Source: Streptomyces sp. MUM 178J (GTDB lineage: Bacteria > Actinomycetota > Actinomycetes > Streptomycetales > Streptomycetaceae). From it: 64,000 nt of DNA. Positions 16,826-25,917 of the stretch are shown here, in pieces. The notes under the pieces were generated by a model. The model worked only from the letters and a program-made list of their open reading frames with translations. It ran no database searches and had not been told where the DNA came from. The stretch spans positions 15,232 to 79,231 of the forward strand of contig NZ_JADWYQ010000033.1 in NCBI RefSeq assembly GCF_022414575.1, in the 5' to 3' direction. Positions within the stretch are counted from its first letter, which is position 1, and the number at the start of each line of letters is the position of its first letter. Position numbers and translations under genes: made by a program.

Positions 16826-17988
16826 TAGGACTTGGGCAGTCCCAGCGTGTAGTGGCAGACGAAGTTGAGGATCATCTCCCGGCTCACCGGGGCGATCCTG
16901 GGCACCCGGGAGAGCGTCAGCAGCGAAGCGAGCCCGTACTCGGCGGTGAGCCCGTTCCCGCCCAGGGTGTGGATCGCCTGGTCGACCGCTCGGGCGCACG
17001 CCTCGGCCGCGGCGTACTTCGCCATGTTCGCGGCCTCCCCCGCGGCCATGTCGTCGCCGGCGTCGTACAGTTCGGCCGCCCTGCGCGTCATCAGCCGCGC
17101 CAGTTCCAGTTCGATGTGGATCCGCGCGAGCGGATGGGCGACGGCCTGGTGCGCGCCGATCGGGGCCGACCACACCTGCCGGGAGCGGGCGTAGCCGACC
17201 GCCTTGTCCAGGGCGTGCCGCCCCAGGCCCACCGCGAACGCGGCGATCATGATCCGCTCGGGGTTGAGCCCGGCGAACAGCTGTTGCAGACCGGCGCCCT
17301 CGTGGCCGACCAGCGCCTCGGCCGGCAGCCGCACCTCATCGAGGAAGAGCTGGAACTGGCGTTCCGGCGCCGACAGTTCCATCTCGATCTCACGGAACTC
17401 GAAGCCGGGGGTGTCCCGCGGTACGACGAACAGGCACGGCTTCAGCTTGCCGCTGCGGGCGTCCGCCGTGCGGCCAACCACCATCGTGGCGTCGGCCTCG
17501 TCCACGCCGGAGACGAACACCTTACGGCCGCTGAGCAGCCATTCGGCGCCGTCCCGGCTGGCGACGGTGGTCAGTTGGTGGGAGTTCGATCCGGCGTCCG
17601 GTTCCGTGATGCCGAAGGCCATCCGGGAGGTTCCGTCGGCGAGCCCCGGCAAGAGCCGGCGTTTCTGCTCCGGGGTACCGAAGCGGCTGATGACCGTCCC
17701 GCAGATCGCGGGCGACACCACGAGCATGAGCAGCGGGCTGCCGGCCGCGCCCAGTTCCTCCAAGACGATGGAGAGCTCGGTGATGCCGCAGCCACCGCCG
17801 CCGTACTCCTCGGGAAGGTTGACGCCCAGGTAGCCCAGGCGCCCCGCCTCGGACCAGAGTTCCTCCGGCGTCCGCGGATCCGGCCCGCCCTGCCCGGTTC
17901 CGCGGGCGAAGCCGGCGACGGCCTCCCGCAGCGCCCGTCGCTCCGCGTTCTCCGCCAGGGTGCCGGCCTCCCGGCGCCGGGCGCTCAC
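16822..17988 (-). CDS. Acyl-CoA dehydrogenase family flavoprotein
   Basis: A 388-residue acyl-CoA dehydrogenase. Visible are MAFGITEPDAGSNSHQL (flavin loop), LSGRKVFVSGVDEAD, and the C-terminal IHTLGGNGLTAEYGLASLL segment. It differs clearly from the dehydrogenase at 7118-8338, so the cluster holds two. The GTG start overlaps the CoA-transferase stop (GTGA), so the pair forms a coupled operon. With the CoA-transferase, and the divergent acyl-CoA ligase, it probably introduces an alpha,beta double bond into a CoA-activated acid. The acid is unknown; a terpenoid or starter acid are both possible. A longer in-frame reading exists upstream but overlaps the transferase entirely. Confidence 0.88.
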   Translation of the reverse strand: MSARRREAGTLAENAERRALREAVAGFARGTGQGGPDPRTPEELWSEAGRLGYLGVNLPEEYGGGGCGITELSIVLEELGAAGSPLLMLVVSPAICGTVISRFGTPEQKRRLLPGLADGTSRMAFGITEPDAGSNSHQLTTVASRDGAEWLLSGRKVFVSGVDEADATMVVGRTADARSGKLKPCLFVVPRDTPGFEFREIEMELSAPERQFQLFLDEVRLPAEALVGHEGAGLQQLFAGLNPERIMIAAFAVGLGRHALDKAVGYARSRQVWSAPIGAHQAVAHPLARIHIELELARLMTRRAAELYDAGDDMAAGEAANMAKYAAAEACARAVDQAIHTLGGNGLTAEYGLASLLTLSRVPRIAPVSREMILNFVCHYTLGLPKSY

Positions 17989-19133
17989 CCGGCCACCTCC
18001 GCGAGGATCTCCGCCGTGTGCTCCCCGTGCCCGGGAGCGGGGCGGCGCAGCGAGTCGAGGCCGGATCCGAACCGTACGGGGAAGCGGACCTGTCGGCGGG
18101 CCTGCGTGGTCGCGGAGCCCGGCAGGGTGCCCACCAGGTTCCGGTCGAGGACGTGTTCGTCCGCGAGGAACGCGCCGGGTGAGTCGTACACGGGGGCCCA
18201 GGGCAGGTCCAGCCCGGAGAGCGCGTCCGTCCACCAGGCCAGGTCCCTGCGCCGGAAGACGTCCGTGAGCAGGGCCCTGACGTCCTCGCGGGCCCGGGTG
18301 CGGTCGGCCCGCCGGTCGTAGGAGTCGTCGTCGAGCTCGGGGAAGTCCGCGGCGAAGGCCTTCCGGAAGGTCAGCCAGAACTTGTCCTCGAAGGTGGCGA
18401 AGGCGATCCGCTGCCCGTCGCCCACGAAGAACACGTCATTGTCCCCCGTGACGAGCGGACTGTCGGCGGGATCCGCGAGGCCGAGCAGGGGCAGGGCGAG
18501 CGGTCCGGCCCAGCCCGCGGCCGCCTCGTGCAGCGACACGTCGAGGTGCTGACCCTCGCCGTTCGCGGCGGCGGCGCCGACGGCCACTACCGTGGACAGC
18601 GCCGCGTACATCGCGCCCGCCAGGTCGGCCACCCGCACCCCGACCCGGTCGACGCTCTCACCCGGGCGGTGAGGGACGGCGAAGAACCCGGACAGGGCGA
18701 GGAAGTTGAGGTCGTGGCCCGGCCGGGAGGCGTAGGGGCCGCTCTGCCCGAAACCGGTGATCGAGCACAGCACCACCCGCGGGTTCACAGACCGCAGCCG
18801 TTCGTAGCCCAGCCCCATGGAGTCCAGGACGCCGGGCCGGTAGCTCTCCACGACGGCGTCGCTGCGCTCCACCAGCCGCAGCAGCGTCTCGCGGCCGGCC
18901 GGTTCCCGCAGGTCCAGCACGACCGACCGCTTGTTGCGGTTCAGCGCGGCGAACGTCTCCGGGTCCACCAGGCGTCCGTAGTCGCCGCCGTCGGGACTCT
19001 CCACCTTGATGACGTCGGCTCCAAGGTCGGCCATGAGGACCGTCGCGAAACCCCCGGGCAGCAGACGCGAAAGATCGAGGATCCGAATTCCGCCAAGTCC
19101 GGGCCAGCCGGCCGTCACATCCACCTGTGTCAC
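17985..19133 (-). CDS. CaiB/BaiF-type (family III) CoA-transferase
   Basis: A 382-residue family III CoA-transferase, which moves CoA between carboxylic acids. Family features include the opening GGIRILDLSRLLPGGFATVLMADLGADVIKVE, NRNKRSVVLDL, and the later SITGFGQSGPYASRPGHDLNFLALSG, with the region VADLAGAMYAAL. The GTG at 19133 has GGAGG six bases upstream; longer readings to 19349 lack family similarity and cross the shared promoter block. It is coupled to the dehydrogenase at 16822. CoA-transferases are uncommon in NRPS or terpene clusters; here it could recycle CoA between pathway acids. Confidence 0.9.
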   Translation of the reverse strand: MTQVDVTAGWPGLGGIRILDLSRLLPGGFATVLMADLGADVIKVESPDGGDYGRLVDPETFAALNRNKRSVVLDLREPAGRETLLRLVERSDAVVESYRPGVLDSMGLGYERLRSVNPRVVLCSITGFGQSGPYASRPGHDLNFLALSGFFAVPHRPGESVDRVGVRVADLAGAMYAALSTVVAVGAAAANGEGQHLDVSLHEAAAGWAGPLALPLLGLADPADSPLVTGDNDVFFVGDGQRIAFATFEDKFWLTFRKAFAADFPELDDDSYDRRADRTRAREDVRALLTDVFRRRDLAWWTDALSGLDLPWAPVYDSPGAFLADEHVLDRNLVGTLPGSATTQARRQVRFPVRFGSGLDSLRRPAPGHGEHTAEILAEVAG

Positions 19134-19250
19134 CACTCCCCTCCGGCCCGCCTTCCGGGTGAGGGCGGGCACAAGCGCCCGTACGCTAACTGGATTTCGG
19201 CACTCCCCCCCTGCACGGAAGCTGTACGGGTCCTGCCTCCCTCGGCCACA

Positions 19251-19320
19251 TCCCTCTCGAGAGGGAGCGCGTTCCTGCCACCGGGGGATCCGGCACCGGC
19301 CGGCTCGCGGTTGGCTTGAG
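19251..19320 (+). promoter_or_regulatory. Palindromic promoter block, copy A (upstream of acyl-CoA ligase)
   Basis: The block contains TCCCTC-TCGA-GAGGGA (19251-19266), then CCGGGGGATCCG at 19281-19292, then CGGTTGGCTTGAG at 19308-19320, 43 bases before the ligase ATG. The same three elements occur with identical spacing (offsets 0, 30, 57) upstream of the ABC exporter at 24040-24109. The palindrome is a credible binding site for a dimeric response regulator, such as the LuxR-type regulator at 22147. It also lies upstream of the divergent CoA-transferase. Confidence 0.7.
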
Positions 19321-19363
19321 CAACACAAGGCAGTCCGGCAGTGCATCATCGAGGAGAGCTTCC

Positions 19364-21037
<1,674 letters not shown>

Positions 21038-21083
21038 CCGCCGCCCCGCCCACGCCCCTCGCACACACCGGAGCACCCCAACC

Positions 21084-22127
21084 ATGAAGATCTCCATGCA
21101 GCTCAAGTACGACACCAACATCGTCACGGCGGCCGATCAGGTCGCCGAACTCGAACGGGCCGGGCTCGACCTGATCTGGGTCCCAGAGGCGTACGGCTAC
21201 GACGCCCCCAGCTTCATGGGCTACCTCGCCGCCCGCACCGAGCGGATCGGCATCGGCTCCGGCATCCTGTCCGTCTTCAGCCGCACCCCGGCGCTGCTCG
21301 CGATGACCGCAGCAGGTGTCGACGCCCTGTCGGGCAGCCGCTGCCACCTGGGACTCGGCTCCTCCGGGCCGCAGGTCGTCGAGGGCTTCCACGGGGTCCC
21401 GTACGCCGCGCCGGTCGCCCGTACCCGCGAGACCATCGAGGTCATGCGTGCCTTCTGGCAGCGGGACAAGGCCGTCGAGTACAGCGGCCGTTCCGTGCGG
21501 CTGCCCCTGCCCGCGGGCGAGGGGAGCGGGCTCGGCGTCCCCATGAAGCTGCTCACGCCGCCCGTGCGCCCCTCCGTTCCCGTGTGGGTGGCGGCACTGG
21601 GGCCGAAGAACGTCCGCATGGCCGCGGAAACCGCCGACGGATGGCTGCCGATGTTCTTCGTCCCCGAGTGGTGCGACCGCGCCTGGGGCGAGGCGCTCCG
21701 GGGCGGTGCGGCCGCCCGCGACCCGCGGCTGGGCCCGCTGCAGATCTCCGCCGGCGGTCTGCTGGCCATCGGTCCGGACGCCGCCCGTGCCCGGGAACTG
21801 GCGCGGGGCCAGCTCGCCCTGTTCATCGGCGGCATGGGCGCGCCCGGCCACAACTACTACTACAACCTGGCCGCCAGGTACGGCTACGCCCGGGAGTCCG
21901 AGACCATCCAGCGGCTCTTCCTGGCGGGCGACAAGGCCGGGGCGGCCGCCGCCGTTCCCGCCGCGCTGCTGGAGGCGACGACCATCTGTGGCACGGAGAG
22001 CTACGTGAAGGACCGCGTCGATGCCTACCGTCAAGCCGGCGTGACCCATCTCCAGGTCGTCCCGGTGCCCCAGGACGGGCAGAGCGAGGCCTCGGTCGTC
22101 GCGCGCCTGCGCGACCTCGTGGGCTGA
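21084..22127 (+). CDS. LLM-class F420-dependent oxidoreductase
   Basis: A 347-residue luciferase-like (beta/alpha)8 oxidoreductase of the F420-dependent group. It opens MKISMQLKYD; further features are VPEAYGYDAPSFMGYLAART, IGIGSGILSVFSRTPALLAM, RCHLGLGSSGPQVVEGFHG and VPVWVAALGPKNVRMAAE. Members reduce or oxidise C=C, C=N or alcohol groups with F420. It follows the acyl-CoA ligase by 46 bases on the same strand, so it is probably the second gene of that transcript and under the palindromic block. Its substrate is not predictable. A flavin-dependent monooxygenase is the alternative, but the sequence resembles F420 enzymes more. Confidence 0.87.
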   Translation: MKISMQLKYDTNIVTAADQVAELERAGLDLIWVPEAYGYDAPSFMGYLAARTERIGIGSGILSVFSRTPALLAMTAAGVDALSGSRCHLGLGSSGPQVVEGFHGVPYAAPVARTRETIEVMRAFWQRDKAVEYSGRSVRLPLPAGEGSGLGVPMKLLTPPVRPSVPVWVAALGPKNVRMAAETADGWLPMFFVPEWCDRAWGEALRGGAAARDPRLGPLQISAGGLLAIGPDAARARELARGQLALFIGGMGAPGHNYYYNLAARYGYARESETIQRLFLAGDKAGAAAAVPAALLEATTICGTESYVKDRVDAYRQAGVTHLQVVPVPQDGQSEASVVARLRDLVG

Positions 22128-22146
22128 CCCGGGCGCGCCGGCGCTC

Positions 22147-22797
22147 TCAGCGCAGCTCGATGAAGCCCGCCTCGTAGGCGAACACCACCGCCTGCGTCCG
22201 GTCCCGGGCCCCCAGCTTGGCCAGGGTGCTGCTGACATGGGTCTTGACCGTCTGCACCCCGAGGAACAGCTCCGCGGCGATCTCCGCGTTCGACATCCCC
22301 TTGCCCATCAGGCGCAGCACCTCCGCCTCCCGCTCCGTGAACTGCACGTGGGACAGACCGCCTCCGGCGTCCCGCTGGAGCCGTCCCGAGAGCAGCCCGC
22401 GGATGGCGGTGGGGAAGAGCACCGAGTCCCCCGTGGCCACCGTGCGCACCGCCTGGACGATCTCGGCCGGCCGGGAGCGCTTGAGCAGGAACCCCGCGGC
22501 CCCTTCGCGCAGCGCCTCGTAGACGTAGTCATCGCGCTCGAAGGTGGTGATCACCAGCACGCGGGGCGGTTGCGGTACCCGCGCCATCAGCTCGCGGGTG
22601 GCCGTGATGCCGTCGACCTGGGGCATCCGGACGTCCATGATCACCACGTCGGGCCGCAGCTCCAGCACCTTCGTGACCACCTCGGCGCCGTCGGACGCCT
22701 CGCCGACCACAGTGATTCCCGGGCTGTTGCCGAGGATTGCGGAGATTCCGGTCCGGACGAGTTCCTCGTCGTCCACGAGCAGCACAGAAATGGTCAT
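22147..22797 (-). CDS. NarL/LuxR-family response regulator
   Basis: A 216-residue response regulator with receiver domain (phospho-acceptor Asp in VVIMDVRMPQVDG, about residue 55, with the acidic pair DDEE at 9-12 and Lys in LLKRSRP) and a C-terminal LuxR helix-turn-helix (FTEREAEVLRLMGKGMSNAEIAAELFLGVQTVKTHVSS). ATG 22797 is one base past the histidine kinase stop, so the two are co-translated. Regulators of this layout paired with a DesK-type kinase beside an ABC exporter commonly control that exporter. The palindromes at 24040 and 19251 are the obvious candidate targets. Confidence 0.93.
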   Translation of the reverse strand: MTISVLLVDDEELVRTGISAILGNSPGITVVGEASDGAEVVTKVLELRPDVVIMDVRMPQVDGITATRELMARVPQPPRVLVITTFERDDYVYEALREGAAGFLLKRSRPAEIVQAVRTVATGDSVLFPTAIRGLLSGRLQRDAGGGLSHVQFTEREAEVLRLMGKGMSNAEIAAELFLGVQTVKTHVSSTLAKLGARDRTQAVVFAYEAGFIELR

Positions 22798-22798
22798 G

Positions 22799-24028
22799 TC
22801 AAGGTCCCAACCGTAGGGGCAGAGAGGCACTGACGGTCCAGCGTCCAGACTCGGCTCCGGCGGTGGCCCGGCCACCCAGGAGTGCGGCCCTCTCGCGCAG
22901 GCTGCGCAGGCCCTTGCCCGTACCCGACGCCCGGCCGGCCGCCTCCACCAGGGTATTCGCCACCGAGAGTTCCAACTGGTCCCCCCTGATATCCAGGACG
23001 ACGTCCACGGCCGCACCGGGGGCGTGCTTCATGGCGTTGGTCAACGACTCCTGGAGGATGCGGTACGCCTCGCGGGTGACCACACCGGGTACCCCCTCGA
23101 AGCTCGCGGCCGCCCGGCACGTCACGGTCACTCCGGCCGCCCGGCTCGCCTCCAGCAACGGCCCGATGTCCTCCAGCGTGGGGCGCGCCGCCCGGGCCGG
23201 ACCGCCCTCCTCCTGCTCCTTCAGATAGCCGAGGGTGCGCTCCAGGTCCTCCAGCGCGCGGCGGCCCGCCTCCTCGATGGCGGTCAGCGCACGGACCACG
23301 AAGTCCCGGTCCACGTCGATCAGTTCCCGGGCGGCCCCGGCCTGGAGGACGCTCGCTGTGAGGGCGTGTCCGATGGAGTCGTGCAGTTCGCCCGCGAGCC
23401 GGTTGCGCGCCAGGAGGTCATCGGCCCGCCGTTCCGCGTCCGCGAGCCGCTCCGCCGCCGAGGGGCCCAAAAGCCTTGTGGACAGGGTGAGTTGAACCTT
23501 GCCCGCACCGACGACGACGGCGGCGATCAGGAGCAACAGGGGCGGCACGAAGGCCAGGTACCAGATGTACTCATGGCCCCCCGGTATCTCCAGGCCCATG
23601 ACCCGGTGGACCCCCTCGACCGCCGGCGCAGTCGCCACTGTCCCGGTCAGGGACAGCAGTTGGGCCATCAGGCTGGCGAACAGCAGCCCCCACCAGACCC
23701 GCACGACGAGCCAGACACCCGTGCGCCAGCGCTCCGTGAGGCTGTTCGCCTTGGCCAGGCTGATCTCGTTCTCGTCCCGCGGTGCCAGCAGCAGCCGGGC
23801 CTGGATCCCCTCGGCGTGCCGTACGCCCGGCAGCATCCCGAGCAGCAGCAGGAGGGGCACCGGGACCAGCGCCGACGAGACCAGGGTCCGCACGAGGGAC
23901 TCCGAGAAGCCCGGATAGACCAGCACGCACACCGGTCCCACCGCCGCGCTGACCAGCAGGTGCAGGCCGCGGGTGTACGTACGCCCCCGGGCCAGGACGG
24001 AAAGCATGGACGCGGGCGTGGCGCGCAA
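22799..24028 (-). CDS. DesK-type sensor histidine kinase
   Basis: A roughly 409-residue membrane sensor kinase. The N-terminal half has four or more hydrophobic segments (around residues 20-65 and 115-190). The HisKA_3 site is LAGELHDSIGHALTASVLQAGAA, and the C-terminal ATPase has RILQESLTNAMKHAPGAA and GKGLRSLRERAALLGG. The start is taken as TTG at 24028, seven bases after GGAGGAG; an ATG at 24007 has no ribosome site. The short extracytoplasmic loops suggest sensing within the membrane, as in drug- or envelope-responsive kinases. The GGAGGAG site is part of the palindrome at 24036-24059, so operator and ribosome site overlap for this gene. Confidence 0.9.
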   Translation of the reverse strand: MRATPASMLSVLARGRTYTRGLHLLVSAAVGPVCVLVYPGFSESLVRTLVSSALVPVPLLLLLGMLPGVRHAEGIQARLLLAPRDENEISLAKANSLTERWRTGVWLVVRVWWGLLFASLMAQLLSLTGTVATAPAVEGVHRVMGLEIPGGHEYIWYLAFVPPLLLLIAAVVVGAGKVQLTLSTRLLGPSAAERLADAERRADDLLARNRLAGELHDSIGHALTASVLQAGAARELIDVDRDFVVRALTAIEEAGRRALEDLERTLGYLKEQEEGGPARAARPTLEDIGPLLEASRAAGVTVTCRAAASFEGVPGVVTREAYRILQESLTNAMKHAPGAAVDVVLDIRGDQLELSVANTLVEAAGRASGTGKGLRSLRERAALLGGRATAGAESGRWTVSASLPLRLGP

Positions 24029-24039
24029 CGTGTGTCTCC

Positions 24040-24109
24040 TCCCTCCCCAGAGGGAGGAGATTCCCGCCTCCGGGGGATCCGCTGTTCGCGGTGAAACGGT
24101 TGGCTTAAG
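24040..24109 (+). promoter_or_regulatory. Palindromic promoter block, copy B (between kinase and ABC exporter)
   Basis: The block contains TCCCTC-CCCA-GAGGGA (24040-24055; arms extend to ten bases each, 24036-24059), then CCGGGGGATCCG at 24070-24081, then CGGTTGGCTTAAG at 24097-24109, three bases before the exporter ATG. Spacing matches copy A at 19251 exactly. The palindrome overlaps the ribosome site of the divergent kinase gene, so a protein bound here could control both transcripts and allow autoregulation of the two-component pair. Confidence 0.75.
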
Positions 24110-24112
24110 GAC

Positions 24113-25078
24113 ATGAAGAGCGACAGGGAATTCACGAACGGCGCAGGAGCCACACCGGCCATCGACGTATCGGGCCTGGTCAAGGCCTACGGTAACAAGA
24201 CCGTGGTGAACGGCTTGACCTTCCAGGTGCAGGCCGGAGTGGTCACCGGCTTCCTCGGCCCCAACGGCGCCGGGAAGTCCACGACCATGCGGATGATGCT
24301 CGGTCTCGACCGCCCCACCGACGGCCGCGTGCTCATCTCCGGCCGGGCCTACGGGGAGCTGGGCGAGCCCCTGCGGCACGTGGGTGCCCTGCTGGACGCC
24401 GGCGCCGCCCACCCGGGCCGGACCGCCCGCGACCACTTGCTCTGCATGGCCCGCGCCAACCGCATCCCCGCCTCGCGGGTCGACGAGGTACTGGAGCAGG
24501 TCGGCATGGCCACTGTGGCCAAGCGCCGCGTCGGCGGATTCTCCCTGGGCATGCGCCAGCGCCTGGGCATCGCCGCCGCCCTGCTCGGCGACCCGCGGGT
24601 GCTGATCCTGGACGAGCCGGTCAACGGCCTGGACCCCGAAGGGATCCGCTGGCTGCGGCACTTCCTGAAGGACCTGGCGGCCGAGGGCCGCGCGGTGCTG
24701 ATCTCCAGCCACCTGATGACCGAGATGGCCCTCCTCGCCGACCGGCTGATCGTCATCGGCAAGGGCAGCCTGCTGGCCGACGTCTCCATGGCCGAGTTCG
24801 CCGCGGAGCACGGGCGCAGCCGGGTGCGGGTGCGCTCCACCGAGCCGGTGCGGCTGCGCGCCGCCCTGGAACGCAAGAAGCTGCGCGTGGAGGCCGCCGC
24901 CGACGGCAGCCTGGAGGTGTACGGGACCGATGTCGTCGAGGTCGGCCGGATCGCGTCCCACGAAGGCACCTCGGTCCTGGAGTTGTCGCATGTCGAGGAC
25001 TCTCTGGAAGACGCATTCATGCGCATGACCGCCGACTCGGTGGAATATGTGGCACGACCCCTTGGAAAGGTGGCCTGA
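24113..25078 (+). CDS. ABC exporter ATP-binding protein (DrrA-like)
   Basis: A 321-residue ATPase of the drug-export type. Walker A is GPNGAGKST (about residue 49), the signature FSLGMRQRLG, Walker B VLILDEPVNGLD and the switch His in LISSHLMTE. A C-terminal extension of about 90 residues follows, as in DrrA-type proteins. The ATG is very close to the promoter block, so the leader is short or absent. The permease starts three bases after its stop. The pair probably exports the product and confers self-resistance, controlled by the adjacent two-component system. Confidence 0.93.
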   Translation: MKSDREFTNGAGATPAIDVSGLVKAYGNKTVVNGLTFQVQAGVVTGFLGPNGAGKSTTMRMMLGLDRPTDGRVLISGRAYGELGEPLRHVGALLDAGAAHPGRTARDHLLCMARANRIPASRVDEVLEQVGMATVAKRRVGGFSLGMRQRLGIAAALLGDPRVLILDEPVNGLDPEGIRWLRHFLKDLAAEGRAVLISSHLMTEMALLADRLIVIGKGSLLADVSMAEFAAEHGRSRVRVRSTEPVRLRAALERKKLRVEAAADGSLEVYGTDVVEVGRIASHEGTSVLELSHVEDSLEDAFMRMTADSVEYVARPLGKVA

Positions 25079-25080
25079 AC

Positions 25081-25830
25081 ATGTCCGTCAACGCAGTCCT
25101 CTACTCGGAGTGGACGAAGATCCGCTCGGTCCGTTCGGTCGCCTGGGCCCTGCCCCTGGCCGCTGCCCTCCTCATCGGCATCGGCGCCGGCGTGACCGGC
25201 TCGGTCGGCGCGGCCGAGTCCGACGCGAAGAACTTCGACCCGGTCCAGCTCGGCTACTACGGCCTCTTCTTCGCTCATGTCGTCGTGATCGCCTTCGCGG
25301 TCCTGGTGGTCGGGAACGAGTACAACACCGGCTCCATCCGCACGTCCCTGGCCACCGTTCCCCGGCGCGGCCTCTTCTACGGCGCCAAGCTGACCACCGG
25401 TGCGGCGCTGGCCCTGGCGGCCGGAGTGGTCGCCTCGGCCGGCACCTTCTTCGCCTCGCAGAACCTGCTCGGCGAGCACGGCGTCGCCTTCGGCGACGAG
25501 GGAACCGTCCGCGCGGTCACCGCCGGCGCTCTCTACTTCCCGCTCATGGCCGTCATGTGCATGGGCATCACGGCGATGCTCCGCAGCCAGATGCTCTCCA
25601 TGGGCTTCCTCGTACCGGTTCTCTTCCTCGTCTCCCCCGTTCTCGCCGAGATCCCCGGCCTGCGTGCGGTGGCCTGGTACCTCCCGGACCGCGCCGGCCA
25701 GTACGCCCTGCGGGTCAACCTCGACCCGGCGGCCCCGTACAGCCCGGTGGTCGGACTGCTGATCCTCGCGATCTGGGCGGCCGCGGCGGCGGCGGGCGGC
25801 TGGCTCGTGCTCCGCAAGCGTGACGCGTGA
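25081..25830 (+). CDS. ABC-2 type exporter permease
   Basis: A 249-residue integral membrane protein with about six hydrophobic segments: near residues 18-40, 58-80, 103-122, 140-160, 170-188 and 220-240. The opening NAVLYSEWTKIRSVRSVAWAL and the motif VGNEYNTGSIRTSLATVPRR are typical of Streptomyces ABC-2 permeases partnered with single ATPases. It is coupled to the ATPase gene and is the last gene before the converging SARP regulator. Confidence 0.92.
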   Translation: MSVNAVLYSEWTKIRSVRSVAWALPLAAALLIGIGAGVTGSVGAAESDAKNFDPVQLGYYGLFFAHVVVIAFAVLVVGNEYNTGSIRTSLATVPRRGLFYGAKLTTGAALALAAGVVASAGTFFASQNLLGEHGVAFGDEGTVRAVTAGALYFPLMAVMCMGITAMLRSQMLSMGFLVPVLFLVSPVLAEIPGLRAVAWYLPDRAGQYALRVNLDPAAPYSPVVGLLILAIWAAAAAAGGWLVLRKRDA

Positions 25831-25917
25831 CCGCGGCGAGGCAGACCGGCAGCCCAGGGAGGCCGCCTGATACGGCGTAAGGGGACGGCAGCACCATCGG
25901 TCGTCCCCTTTGGCCGT